DNA of 62,000 bases from Nematostella vectensis (GCF_932526225.1 NC_064040.1:9279356-9341355); one strand, 5' to 3'. Positions 50,901 to 60,923 are shown, counted from the first letter of the stretch. The notes: generated from the letters alone by a model not told the origin. Made by a program: numbers and translations.

Positions 50901-51668
50901 ACCCAAGCGATATGTGGGTGTGCTCGACCAACAAGATGGGGGCTCTTGTTCAGCAGCGATTGATAGAGCACCACAGGAAAAACTACCCCCGATTGCCAGC
51001 AACCATCCGCTTTGACCCCGATCCTAGCATCGCGCATCGTTATCGCAAGCAAGGGCGGCCAGTGCCCGTGCCAGACAAAATGGTTGAGAAGGTCGACGCA
51101 TACAAAGGCACGGTAGTCGAGGTCCCTCTCGACGCGGTCCTTAACGGGCTTCCCTCGAGTGGAAATACGCGGGCTGGGGGACAGTCCACCGGGTGCAGGG
51201 CAAGACTATTCAGACTCCAAGACGTCTGTTCATCATAGACCACAGCTTAGAGGGCAGGATCACGAATGCTGTATACACCGGCATCTCCTGCGTGCGGCAC
51301 GCCGACCAGATAGTCCGCGTGATCCCCCCCCCCCCGATAACACCCCCGGTGCCTTGGTTCCCACAGGACTGCAGGATACGCCCAGTGAAGAGCTAATTAT
51401 AGCGCGAATCAAGCGATGCGCTATAGACGACAGGCAAAAGGGCCGCACAAAGTACAAGGGATCGCACCACGTTCTGACGGTAGACCACGTACTCGGCATG
51501 ATTGCTGACGCGGAAAAGAAGTGCACGGTCTGTGGCACTCTGCTTCAGGGGTACACCAAGAGCCATCCCCAATGCTTCAGTATCGACCGGCTAGACGACA
51601 GTCAGGGTCACTATCAGTGGAATGTCAGACTCACGTGCCTTATCTGCAATAGAAGGCACAAGCGCTGA
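47938..51668 (+). pseudogene. replication protein: possible polymerase-like part, SF1 helicase, HNH nuclease (broken)
   Basis: Collinear coding pieces extend over 3.7 kb but change frame repeatedly. Stops in the main path lie at 48,013 (TAG), 48,753 (TGA), 48,816 (TAG), 49,753 (TGA) and 50,557 (TAG). Frame changes lie near 48,545, 48,819, 49,378, 50,325, 50,605, 50,695, 51,185 and the C-run at 51,323. Helicase signs: glycine-rich P-loop half at about 50,305-50,325 with its KTE half one base out of frame; IIIDEC (50,536); GDYRQ (50,628); HRVQGKT (51,187); VYTGIS (about 51,271). HNH signs: CTVCG and DRLDDSQGHYQWNVRL...CLICN before the stop at 51,666. YIDMRAAYL (49,417) and MCTEVAIYA (50,101) may be traces of family B polymerase motifs A and C, but this is weak. 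The pieces abut without room for promoters, so one long multidomain gene is likely. Confidence 0.7.
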
Positions 51669-52618
51669 TCACGCAACACGCAACTGCGAACGCGTGAAGC
51701 CGTGCTTAGGGTACGCCGTGTAATACAACACTGGCTGTCCGGGGTCCATAACCCTCTTTAGTATTGGGTATGCTATGCTTGTCCACCACGGGTCCGTCGC
51801 TCGCCGTCGGCCCTTGTCCTGGAGGTCTTCCTCGTTTACGGCGATGTAAACCTCCGTTCCGACCTCTAAGGGGACCTCTAGGGGGGGCTTTTCGGCTTTG
51901 AGAGGCACGCGCCTCAGCTTTATGGCGTTTTTAGGCGTAAAGCCAGTCACGCAAGTCTTCGTTGCGTTTATGTCCGAGATGACGATTGGCAAAGCGGTAA
52001 CCCACTCGCGGTTTGTTTTGCCGGATGCAAGCTCCTTCGAGTACTGCGCACGAAATAGGCGCTGTGCCAGCCAGCGATGGAAAGACTGGAAAGGCGAAAG
52101 CTTGGCTCCTGTGGTGCCCTGGCTCAGCCCGTCAGACCTCCACCCCGTGGTCTGTTAGGAGCTTTGTGGTAGCACCCTTGAACTCCGTGCCGTCATCAGC
52201 CATGAGGACTTTAGGCCATGTGAGAGGTCCCTCTGCATAGATGTCAGCGAGTTCGCGGGAGACGACGGCCGCGCTCTTAGTCCTCAGATGGCGGGCGGTT
52301 TTATATCGTGAAGCAACGTCAACGACAGTCAGGGCATACTTGTACCCGCGGTCGGTTGGCAAAAATAGCAGGACCGACTGGTGGATACGGTTTGGTATCT
52401 GCTCCGAGAAATGGGCGTAGGTAGTCGGAGGAGGGGGTGTCTGTGTGTAGCACCCGACGGGCTGCGAGCTTACCCACTTGCGCACTCGATCTATGGAGGC
52501 TGAGCCCCTTAAGAAGTTTGGCATGCAGAGCGGTCACTCCCTGGAAGCCACCTTTGGCGTAGTATATAGGACGAAGGAACGCACCGAGTTCTTCGTCGGA
52601 CATGCGCTTCGCCGTCAT
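51669..52618 (-). pseudogene. retroviral-type (rve) integrase, broken
   Basis: Starts at ATG 52,618 (MTAKRMSDEELGAFLRP). The frame changes near 52,505, meets a stop at 52,132-52,134, and changes again to a C-terminal piece at 51,992-51,669. The core has YALTVVDVASRYK and MADDGTEF, as in integrases of polintons and retroelements. The residue expected to be the first catalytic Asp appears changed (IHQSVLLFLP has no Asp). It converges tail-to-tail with the replication gene, with no gap between stops. Such enzymes insert the element DNA into the host genome. Confidence 0.8.
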
Positions 52619-52639
52619 TATGTGTCGGCAATGTACTGC

Positions 52640-52865
52640 GATACATCGCAACAGGTGTGTCAGTCTCCAACAGGCGGTTGCCGTCCGCTCGGGCGTGCAT
52701 ACGCACTGCCGCGCGAAGCGCTCGGTCTTTCTGAGGTCGGTAGGCCCTCGGAGAATTGGCGAATCTCTTAACGCACTCGCTCCTCTGTGTGCGCGCGCGC
52801 ACAAAACTCGAGGCTTCGGTTAGCAATGTCACCAAAGCTATGACGCCTTCGGTGTCATCCAGCAA
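52640..52865 (-). CDS. uncharacterised small frame upstream of the integrase
   Basis: The minus-strand frame contains ECVKRFANSPRAY and ADGNRLLETDTPVAMYR, with a codon pattern like its neighbours. It overlaps the integrase start region. I do not recognise it, and the 3' end is uncertain. Confidence 0.35.
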
Positions 52866-52925
52866 AGCTGCATCACAGCAAGCGGCTGGCTGTGTGGGGT
52901 CTGGTTGTAAAGTTTGAGCGCGTAG

Positions 52926-53240
52926 TCAGTGTCGGTGAAGTTTTACTTTGCGAGGGCCCCTCTCTCGCGACTTTGCGCTTGCCAATCGAGTATTTTTTGC
53001 CGCCGCTGTTGGTAGCGGCGGCAAAAAATACTTCTGGTCCTCAAGGTAACCCTTCAAAGAGACAGCACCTGCAACGGCGGCAGTCATTTCTGCGTAGTTC
53101 ATTGCGTTCGCAGAGGGGTCTTTGGTGAAGTCTTCGCGCAAGACCTTGCGCCCAACCCAGCCGATACCGGCGACGAGGCCGGTTATGACTGCGGCGTCGG
53201 TGATGGTCTTTGTAATCTTGCTTTGCTGCGTCGTCGACAT
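52926..53240 (-). CDS. small membrane protein of the viral element
   Basis: From ATG 53,240: a short polar start (MSTTQQSKITKTITDA), then two hydrophobic stretches (VITGLVAGIGWVG and MTAAVAGAVSLKGYL) and a charged end. The original stop may have been lost, because the frame runs on through the hairpin at 52,989-53,032. Probably a virion or membrane-associated protein; exact role unknown. Confidence 0.6.
   Translation of the reverse strand: MSTTQQSKITKTITDAAVITGLVAGIGWVGRKVLREDFTKDPSANAMNYAEMTAAVAGAVSLKGYLEDQKYFLPPLPTAAAKNTRLASAKSRERGPRKVKLHRH
52989..53032. promoter_or_regulatory. perfect 19-bp stem, 6-nt loop hairpin
   Basis: AGTATTTTTTGCCGCCGCT, loop GTTGGT, then the exact reverse complement. 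A GC-rich stem flanked by T6/A6 works as terminator shape in both directions. It lies at the 3' end of the small membrane protein gene. Confidence 0.9.
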
Positions 53241-53293
53241 TGCGATGCACGGACGTGCGGATATGGGTGGGGCCCTTGTGTTTAAATGTCTGC

Positions 53294-53650
53294 TTACTCC
53301 ATTGCTAACAGTCGAGATTTGCGCTGTCCGGGTAGGCTCGCCGGAACGGCAAGCGGTGGTTGCTGTGCGGCCGCCAGCGGCGGCCTTGCGGGCGGAGTCA
53401 CGTCGTCGGTACCTTCGGTAGCTCGCTGTTTAACAGCTGGTGTACGAGTGAACGCGGCAGCTAACTCCCGCCTACGTGTGTAGAGGCCGATCAATGACAC
53501 TAGAAGACCAGCGACCCCGATAACCGAGCTAGCCGACCAAGCAGAGTTGCTTTCCAGGTTCATGAGCAGTTTGTTCCGCAGATTTTTTGTCAGGTTCCGC
53601 GAGATGCTGGGCACTAGTACTTCTTTAAGGTTCCTCCATTTGTGATGCAA
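53294..53650 (-). CDS. single-pass membrane protein of the viral element
   Basis: 118 residues from ATG 53,650: a basic N-terminus, one transmembrane segment (SSVIGVAGLLVSLIGLYT) followed by RRR, and a Pro/Ala-rich tail. It lies between the previous gene and the LINE-split gene, all on the minus strand, so they may be co-expressed. Role unknown. Confidence 0.55.
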   Translation of the reverse strand: MHHKWRNLKEVLVPSISRNLTKNLRNKLLMNLESNSAWSASSVIGVAGLLVSLIGLYTRRRELAAAFTRTPAVKQRATEGTDDVTPPARPPLAAAQQPPLAVPASLPGQRKSRLLAME

Positions 53651-53692
53651 CTATTTGGTTGCTGAGGAAGTGGCAAGCTTTCAAATGAACGT

Positions 53693-54019
53693 CTACTCTG
53701 GGATGGCAGACTCGCCAGTGTGCGTGCACACTGGTGAGTCCGCGACTGCTACCTCGTGTTGACACCGCGTGTCAGCGCCGTTGGTGTTCACATGACGTGC
53801 TACGTGTAACGCCCCGACGGCTATAGCCGTCAAACGACCGCAGCGTAGAGACAGGCTTCCGCACAATGTGCGGAGCTCGTTCTTGATGATGTAGTCGGAC
53901 ACGAGGTCATTATGAAGATCGACCACACTGTCTATCGGCAGCGTCATGCCTACTAGCTTGGTCGTAAGCTTCAGGAAGTTGTCTGCCAGGGCGTCTGTAG
54001 TCCGGCTGGCTAGAGCGGT
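53693..54019 (-). pseudogene. 3' part of a viral gene split by the LINE
   Basis: The open frame enters from the LINE junction (ETALASRTTDALADNF) and continues LTTKLVGMTLPIDSVVDL to 53,693. It looks like the C-terminal part of the gene whose N-terminal part is at 56,836-57,096. Predicted helical; function unknown. Confidence 0.6.
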
Positions 54020-56838
54020 CTCGTATCATCATAATCATCATCATAATCGTTTATTCATACTTTTGTAGCATAAGCTAAATTACAGTATGTCGGCCGATGC
54101 ACACTACACTTAACAATGTATAAATAAATACTGGCATAACTACTGGAAACGAATTGTGATAAAGTTATTATACCTTTCAGTTACACCAACTGATTTATCC
54201 AAACGGCTACAACCCCCCCTTAGCGAATAACCATGGGCGACCTCAGTCCCAGATTGTATTATATATTTTATAGGCTCAGTGCATCTTGCTTTGTCCATGA
54301 ATCGACGGCACAGTTCTGCTCTGCGGACTGTAAGTGAGTCCAGTTTTGCTACTTTGAGCCCTGATTCATAGCTAAGGCAAGGGTAAATTATTCGAATAGC
54401 TTTTCGTTGTACTGTTTCGATAAGCTCTGCAAGGTACTCAGGAAGGGAGGCCCAGACAGGAGCAGCGTACTCAAGGACTGACCGAATTAACGAGCAATAG
54501 ATAAGGACCATATCTGACTGCTGGACACCTGCCTTCCTGAGTACCCTGAGGGCATAGAGGCGCTTGCTAGCCTTCTTAACAATGTGGTCAACGTGAACAT
54601 TCCATGACAGATCTGCTGATATGTGTACACCTAATAGCTTGTAATATTCAACTTTCTCAACAACTGCGCTCCCTAGGATTAATCTTTGGGGGACAGAAGG
54701 TTGGTACTTTAAGAAATTGATCTGAAGCTCTTTGCATTTCTTGGGGTTCAGACGCATTCCCCTTGATGACGCATATTCCTTGATATCATTAACAATAAAT
54801 TGTATGTAACTGGGAGAGCATCTTGGAACAATTTCAAATACGGTGGTATCGTCAACATATTTAACTCTATTAGGCCACCTTGCAAGCATACGGTTGACTA
54901 AGATTGCAAACAAAAGCGGAGCCGATTTCGTGCCCTGGGGAATACCCCCATTGGAAACAACTACAGATGACAATGCATTGCCTACTCTTACACGTTGAGG
55001 CCTATTTGAGAGAAAACAGCAGATCCACCTTATAATTACATTATGAACGTTAAGCAGTTTCATTTCGTTCACTAATGCATTATGATCAACCAAATCAAAA
55101 CCTTTAGAAAAGTCTGCAAAGAACACTCTTATAAAGCAATTACCTTTGTCTAAGGCAGCTAGTATAATATGGAGCATATAAACTAAGGCATGTGTTGTTG
55201 ATCTGCCTGGCATCGAAAACTGCTTAATGTCCAGGTTCTCTGCAACTTGATTCATCAGGTGTTCGAGAGTGAAGCCCTCTAGAATTTTGGCCAACGGTGA
55301 CGTAAGAGTAATTGGTCTGAGATCATCCTCAACTGTCTTGGGTGGGGTGACCTTGGGAGTAGGAATGACCAGGGATGTCTTCAAGATCTCTGGAACACGC
55401 CCTTCTCTGAGAGAGCTGTTGTACAAATCACTCACAATCGGAGCTAGTTCAAATGCAAACTCTTTCCAAACTCGCGACGGCACTTGATCTGGGCCAGGGG
55501 ACTTGTTTGATTTGATTGAGCGCAGAGCTTTATACGCCTTCTCATCAGTGACAAGGAACCCAGGGGGGACATAGAGGTTTTCATCCGCCAGACTACTGAT
55601 ATCGAGTGGGGCAAAGTGTGACGTTAAGCTGTATAGGAGATTATTAAACTGATCACAGAGTGACTCTATGGTGGGAGTGTCTTCACTCAATAGTTGGTGC
55701 CACCATTCAGATGTGCTAGACAATCCCCCAATAGCTTTCACCTCACACCACCACCGTGAGATGTTAGTGTCCTTTAACGAAGCGACTTTCGCGCTATAAT
55801 AATTATGCTTACAGTTCTTTACTAGTTCTTTAACACTGTTACGGATTCGTTTAAAAATGGGAGAGTCTTTTCCATGTATCCGTAGAGCCCTTTGTCGTTT
55901 GGTAACCAGGCCTTTGAGCCTACTCGAGACCCAAGGCTTGTCTGTTAGGCACACTTTGATCGATTTAGCTGGAAAATATATATCAACGGCATTTTGCAAG
56001 ACACTATATAGTAGACGGCATTTCGCATCTGCAGTAGGTGCGTCCAATACATAGCTCCAATTGTATCCAGTAATCCAACGCCCAAATGCGTCCATGCAAC
56101 TAGGTCTCATATCTCGTCTACTAATAGTTTCCGTAGAAGACTTTATTGTTCCCAACGCCCCAATAGGTTTAATAAGAACAGCATAGTGATCGCTTTTTCC
56201 GATTTTCGGTAGCTGGATTGGTGACTGAAACAACTTCGGTTTGTTGGTTAGGACCCAGTCTAACATACCCGAATCCCTTGTTAGCACGGTCACAATTTGG
56301 GAGAGACCTGACTTTTGCTTGATGACACTAGCTTTTATACCAGTACTAGGCGGATTGAAATCTCCAGTCACGAGTATCATGCCATCCGGGTGTTTTGTAA
56401 GGAACGATTCTGTGTTGATTGAGATATGTTCGATCAGTCTAGAATTCTCTTCACTCCCACAATGTGGTGGGTGATAGACTATTCCAACCAGGATATTTGA
56501 CACTGATCTAGGTAGACGAAATGGTCTAATAGAAACCCATAGAGCTTCGATGTCGGGGTTTTCAAATTCCAGCAATCGTTTACAAGGAAGGTGTGAATCG
56601 ATATATGCACATATACCTCCACATTGTCCAATAGGTCTATCTCTTCTGAAGCATACATAATTACCAAGATGAATAGCCGATTCAGGGACAGAGGAATCAA
56701 GCCATGTTTCAGTTAGACAAATAATTCCAGGCTTCGTAGACTCGGCGATCGAGTGGAGCTCGTCAACTTTCTTGTGCAGAGATCGAACATTTGCTAGTAA
56801 AGTGACAGGAAGCGAAGCTTTGATACGCGGGGGGTTTA
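54020..56838 (-). mobile_element. CR1/L2-like non-LTR retrotransposon (LINE), 5'-truncated
   Basis: About 2.8 kb on the minus strand. The 3' end is marked by a TGATGATTATGATGA-type tail at 54,020-54,050. The 5' end lies near 56,838 inside the endonuclease domain, so the copy is 5'-truncated, as usual for target-primed reverse transcription. It sits inside a viral gene. I see no clear target-site duplication. Confidence 0.88.
54140..56822 (-). CDS. LINE ORF2: endonuclease (partial) and reverse transcriptase
   Basis: One frame without stops from the 5' truncation point to TAG at 54,140; its first ATG is at 56,575, but the frame is open upstream to about 56,822. It starts inside an AP-type endonuclease (LLANVRSLHKKVDELHSI; TETWLD; MILVTGDFN; IGKSDHYAV). 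The reverse transcriptase follows (SPGPDQVPSRVWKEF; FADFSKGFDLVDHNALV; GGIPQGTKSAPLLFAI; YVDDTT; LLGVHISADLSWNVHV). The catalytic box is YVDD. It ends with the usual CR1-type C-terminal region. The open frame means the insertion is young compared with the element around it. Confidence 0.92.
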
Positions 56839-57096
56839 CAGAAACCGTCCCAGCTTCTCGTACTTCCTCACCTCCTCGGCGCTCATGCGTTTGACGTCGT
56901 CGTGAGTCAGGGCCTTGCCTACCGTTTCTCTCGACTTCCCCGAGGCTACGAGAATCGCGAGTTTCTCCCTCGCGTCTGCTATCTCAGTTTGCTTACCTCC
57001 GGTAGCTGGCTGCTTCGAGTAGTCCAACGACTCGACGGCCGGGAGGCCGGCGGCGCCCCCCTCAAGAAGACTCTCAAAGTATTCGTCGATCATCAT
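56836..57096 (-). pseudogene. 5' part of a viral gene split by the LINE
   Basis: From ATG 57,096 (MMIDEYFESLLEGGAAGLP) to EEVRKYEKLGRFL, ending at TAA at the LINE border. Charged and helical, cut off by the LINE. It and 53,693-54,019 are probably the two halves of one gene. Function unknown; a virion-associated role is only a guess from position next to the capsid genes. Confidence 0.65.
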
Positions 57097-57155
57097 GGTA
57101 CACGTGTGTTGTCAAGTGTGATCAATGAGTTTTCGTGGGCGGTGGTTTACTGCGC

Positions 57156-57600
57156 TTACCGTTCAACTAGGGCGATGGTATAAGGGTGACGCAAGCAAAA
57201 CTCTAACTTCGAGAACTTTTTCGTCTTGAGGGCTTTCATGTACTCTTTCATCTTCTCTTCTGAGAGCTCCGCGCCGTAGTCATGCAGGATAGTTTTCATT
57301 TCCGCCTTGCTCGGGGTATAGAAGACCACCATAGCCGCGATGTTCTCACGGAACGGCTTCGTGATGCTGGTGAGCTGCTGCGTGATCACCCACACGCTAA
57401 TACCCACGTGGCGCGCGCTGAACGCCAAGTTGACGAGCTGGTCAGAGCGCCTCTTTACGTCTTTTGAGGCCGCACAGTCGTCGAGTATGATTAGCGTATT
57501 AGTGCCTTCGGAGACAGCGGAGACAAACCTCAGCAGTATGTCGATCTGACCCGCCTCAGGTGTGACGACAAACAGACGATCGTCGCCCTCAAGAGCAAAC
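57156..57600 (-). pseudogene. A32/FtsK-type packaging ATPase, N-terminal part missing
   Basis: DNA-packaging ATPases of this family drive genome into capsids. Visible are the Walker B strand NTLIILDDCAAS, then LAFSARHVGISVWVITQQLT (the Gln-rich sensor after Walker B) and FYTPSKAEMKTIL. The frame is open from 57,675 to 57,156, but the P-loop (Walker A) is absent. Upstream sequence in the same frame belongs to the capsid protein. The join, near 57,597, shows a deletion that removed the end of one gene and the start of the other. Confidence 0.82.
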
Positions 57601-58611
57601 TTATTATCGCCATAGAACGACTTGGGGCTGACACTAGGCGCTCCGCTGCCATTGACGAACCGCCTCTTCGCCTCCCTTCAGAAATCCGTGGGGCGTAGTC
57701 CCTGGCTGAAGACCTTGTTTGGCATGCCGTCGATTGTAACGCGAACGCTCTTGATGTCGGGGTACACGAACTTCTCAGAGTCGCGAGCCCCTGCCGTGTA
57801 TGGCTCCACAAAGAGGAGCAACAGACCACTCATAGACCTTCGCGGCAGGTTGACACTCTCGTTGAATATGCTGTCCGTCCCTTTGCTAATCACGAAGGAC
57901 TTGTGGAGGTTCACTTGCTCGTAGAAAAACGTCGTGCCGTTTTAGTAGGCGGCGGCTGCAGACCGGGCGAGGTTGTTGTCCCTCAGGCTTTCGTATTCCA
58001 GCTCTAGATTTTTGATGCCGTAGAATAATTTGGTAGCATCGCTTCCGACTACTACCTGGTCAATCGTTGCGAGCGTGATCTCGAAGAGCAGCGTCTCGGA
58101 GAGCGCCCTTGGGTACAGTACGTCGTGGTCCGTCAGCAGAGAATGGTCTAGCGGGATGGTGTACTTCGCCCCGTGGGCGGCGTTTAGAGCGTTCTCCTTG
58201 GCGTTACTAGTCGCTTTATCGCCAGCCTTGGAGCGAAGCTTGCCCATGTTTTCTGACTGTATGCCCTGCTCCAGGCGGTCCTTTCTCTCGACCTTGGACA
58301 GGTAAAGCTCCTCATACGTCTTGAAGACATCGTAGCGGTTGGTGTCCTGGCGCGTTTCTCCTGCAAACGTGATTTTCAGGCGGCTCGACGGTATTTTTTG
58401 CTTGGCCTGAGATGGAGAGATCGAAACCGACCCTCAAGGAGCCAGGCACGAGCGTGACACCTTCCGATAGCTTTGTGACCGCCACATATAGCGTCTCGCC
58501 GGGGGTAGCCGTCGACGGGTTGAGAGTGACCCGGTGAACAGTTCTCTCGGCTTTCAACCCCAGAGGAGTTCTGGGTGTTCTTTGGGGGTCAAGTTTATCG
58601 CTGACTGACAT
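57598..58611 (-). pseudogene. major capsid protein (double jelly-roll type), truncated and broken
   Basis: From ATG 58,611 (MSVSDKLDPQRTPRTP). Recognisable strands include VTLNPSTATPGETLYVAV, VLYPRALSETLLFEI, LLLLFVEPYTAGARDSEKF and FYGDNKFAL, typical of polinton-type hexon-like proteins. Breaks: frameshift near 58,380, TAA at 57,942-57,944, TGA at 57,678-57,680, and loss of the C-terminus by the deletion at about 57,597. The call rests on recognising the family, so a structure-based check would be the test. Confidence 0.75.
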
Positions 58612-58695
58612 TCCTAGTAGTACGAAGTCACGTGACTATGGTGCGGAATGTTAGACATGTCTAATATAGCGTAGCATGCGCTATACGCACGCATC
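58612..58695. promoter_or_regulatory. divergent intergenic region with three palindromes
   Basis: 84 bp between the capsid gene (-) and the membrane protein gene (+). GTCACGTGAC (58,627-58,636) is a perfect palindrome with a CACGTG core. TTAGACATGTCTAA (58,651-58,664) is perfect. TATAGCG and CGCTATA (58,665-58,685) are inverted around 7 nt. It is well placed for a two-way promoter. Confidence 0.6.
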
Positions 58696-59588
58696 ATGGA
58701 TGATGTTGACGTTGACATTGACGACGAGACGCCCCTCATCCCGTTTGACCCCTACGATGGGGAGTCGATCCCAATGACGAGCACGTCATCGCGGGGGGCC
58801 CGGACGCAGACGACCGCTGAATCCTCGTTCACCACAGAGGGTGCAGCGGCAAGACTCGGTCTCCAGTCCCTCAGGGAGAAATACCCAGACCTTTACGAGA
58901 ATCTGATACGGTTCCAGTCAGACCGGAGGGGAAAGACGCTAATACAGCTTCGTAACCTCGACAAAGGAGGTTGGACTAAACCAAGACGGCTGTTCAATGA
59001 GAACGGGGGCGTTAGACAGGACGTTGCAAAGCTGAAAGGCTTCAAGCTGGCGATGGGGTCTGTGGCATAGACGCGGTCATCCAGGAGAACACAGAACGAG
59101 TCCAAGAGCTGCAAGTGGTGGTAACCACAGACAGGGAGACCATCGACGACCCTAACACGTCAGAGAGTCGCCGACAAGAGGCCCGTGAGCGCAACGAGGA
59201 AAGGCTATCCGAGATCGACGAACTAGAACGCGAAAACCGAGAGCTCGAGAACCGAAAGCCGCTCAGAGAGCGCATCAAAGCCATCTTCAAAAAGTACGGC
59301 TTTACCGTCACCGCTATCGGGTTTGCCGTAGCAACGACGATCGCGGCCATTGTGACGTTGCTCAGCAAGTAGCTCTCCTCCGTGGCCAGAGGGGTCGGTA
59401 ACGGGCTTAAGGCTATCGGAAAAAAGCTAGGCGAGCTTCTCCCTGGGCTAGTAGGCAGCATCGCGAACTTCGTGTTTAAGGCTGCAGGAGAAGCGGTGAA
59501 ATTCCTTGGCGAAAATGCGTGGCTGCTCATTCTAGCCGTAGCCGCGTTCTTGGTTCGTCGAATGCAAAGCAATCATCGGAACAAGTAA
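58696..59588 (+). pseudogene. viral membrane protein, one frameshift and one stop
   Basis: From ATG 58,696 (MDDVDVDIDDETPLIPFDPY): an acidic start, then a conserved-looking block (YPDLYENLIRFQSDRRGK). A frame change lies near 59,066; then a Glu/Arg-rich likely coiled coil (59,115-59,270), a first transmembrane helix (FTVTAIGFAVATTIAAIV), an in-frame TAG at 59,370, and a second membrane region ending AWLLILAVAAFLVRR. The C-terminal half has the look of a membrane-anchored virion or vesicle protein. It is divergent from the capsid gene. Confidence 0.7.
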
Positions 59589-59589
59589 T

Positions 59590-60587
59590 ACGCCGCGGCC
59601 ACCGCGAGTTCCGACAACCCTGCCTTGAGGGCGGTGTGCTCACTCTTTTCGCCCAGTCCGGGCGATGTCATGCTGCGCATACGTGGAGAGGGGGCAGGCG
59701 CCGCGTCATGGAGTCTGTGGCCTTCTGCAGTTTATTGTTGTAGCCAACGACGCTTTGCGTGTTTATCACCAGATCGCTCGGCATCAGCCACACTCCTGGT
59801 GCGACCGCAAGACTCAGTCTCACCTTGGCCTCCTGCACGGCTAACTGGTACCTTTGCACGCTTTGAGCGATGTCGTTTTCTATGATCGCGTCTTCAAGCA
59901 GCTTTGTGAACTCCGCCTGCGCCTCCATGGCCGGCCCACCGGCCCCCGCGATGGAGGAACGGACGTTCACCTGCGCGCCAAGCACTGCGTAGACGAACGC
60001 CTCGACCGAGCGATCGAGTCTTCCTAGCCCTGCTCTTGTCAGCCCCTCACCTTTGGGAGGCGCAAACAGCTATATTGCACGCCCCCGTGGTCGTCGTTGC
60101 GTATGAAACCCACCTGCTTCCCACTATTGTACGTCCCACCTTCGTCGCTAAACAGATTGAGGTGGCTCGGGTACTCGTCCGCCGCCGTGTCGTAGCCACG
60201 GATCACGTGCACGTTGCGATACCCCTCCCCCGGGTAGAACACAAACACATCGCCTAGCCCGTGGTTCCGCCCGCCTTTCCATCGGAAGTCCGGCTTACGC
60301 GGCAGACCGAACTCTATGCATAGACGCTCGAAAGCGGCTTTCTTGTAGGGGTTATCTTTTTGCGTGAACGGGTTGTCGCCAGGCAGGGGGGCGCCGAGCT
60401 CGTAGAGTATCCTCCGCGTGGTAAAGTAGACGTGAAACCTTAGAAATCCCCTAATGACAGAGGGGAGCGGGGCGAAAGCGGGGTCGGTTAGGGACACCCC
60501 GCATCCGGCGGTTGCGCACCAGACCGCAAAGTTGAGTTGCTGTGGCCAGCACCCATAGGAAGGCTCCGATAGCCACCGGCGAGACAA
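59590..60587 (-). pseudogene. probable virion protein (C-terminal part), frameshifted
   Basis: The first piece (60,587-60,039) has LNFAVWCATAGCGVSLTD, FHVYFTTRRILYELGAPLPG and FSDEGGTYNSGKQVGF. After a frame change near 60,040, the next piece (60,030-59,668) has VEAFVYAVLGAQVNVRSSI and VQRYQLAVQEAKVRLSLAVA. A further change near 59,668 leads to a hydrophobic end overlapping the tail of the plus-strand gene. The first codon at 60,587 is TTG, directly after the TAG of the upstream frame, so both are probably one gene. I recognise the type from other cnidarian elements but not its function. Confidence 0.6.
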
Positions 60588-60923
60588 CTAGGCGGACGTG
60601 TGCGTGACTACTGTCTCTTTGAATATGTCTCGGACCCTAGTCGTAAATGATTTGTCCTCAGCCACGTGTTTCTCTAGCTGCGTGAATAGTGGGGTGATGT
60701 CTGAGGCCGTGCTCTCCACGGGGGTCGCGGGCACGGCGTAGAGCAGCTTTTGCTGCTTGAGGGTCAGAGACCTAGGGAAACCGGGTTTTGCGTGTTTGAC
60801 TTGTTCGGCTATAGCGTGTTTGATATGTTCGGCTATAGAGGCTCCCGCCGCACTTGCCGCCTTTTTCGTATCTTCCGCCCCTTTCGCCTCCTCGTTCAGC
60901 ATTCGCCAGCCTTCCCAATCCAT
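60588..60923 (-). pseudogene. N-terminal part of the same virion-type gene
   Basis: From ATG 60,923 (MDWEGWRMLNEEAKGAEDT) through an Ala/Lys-rich helix and FPRSLTLKQQKLLYAVPA to TAG at 60,588. The following frame is in register with it, so the TAG may be a later mutation. Alternatively these are two genes with touching ends. Confidence 0.6.

Noticed and set aside
59042-59572. 176-residue minus-strand frame opposite the viral membrane protein
   Set aside because: The plus strand shows coiled coil and membrane helices in the expected order. The minus frame is Ser-rich shadow sequence.
47760-60590. Amber recoding: viral TAG stops read by the CTA tRNA copies in the same window
   Set aside because: Several viral stops are TAG, which is tempting, but TGA and TAA stops and many frameshifts break the same genes. 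Ordinary decay of a GC-rich element explains it, and the CTA copies look damaged.
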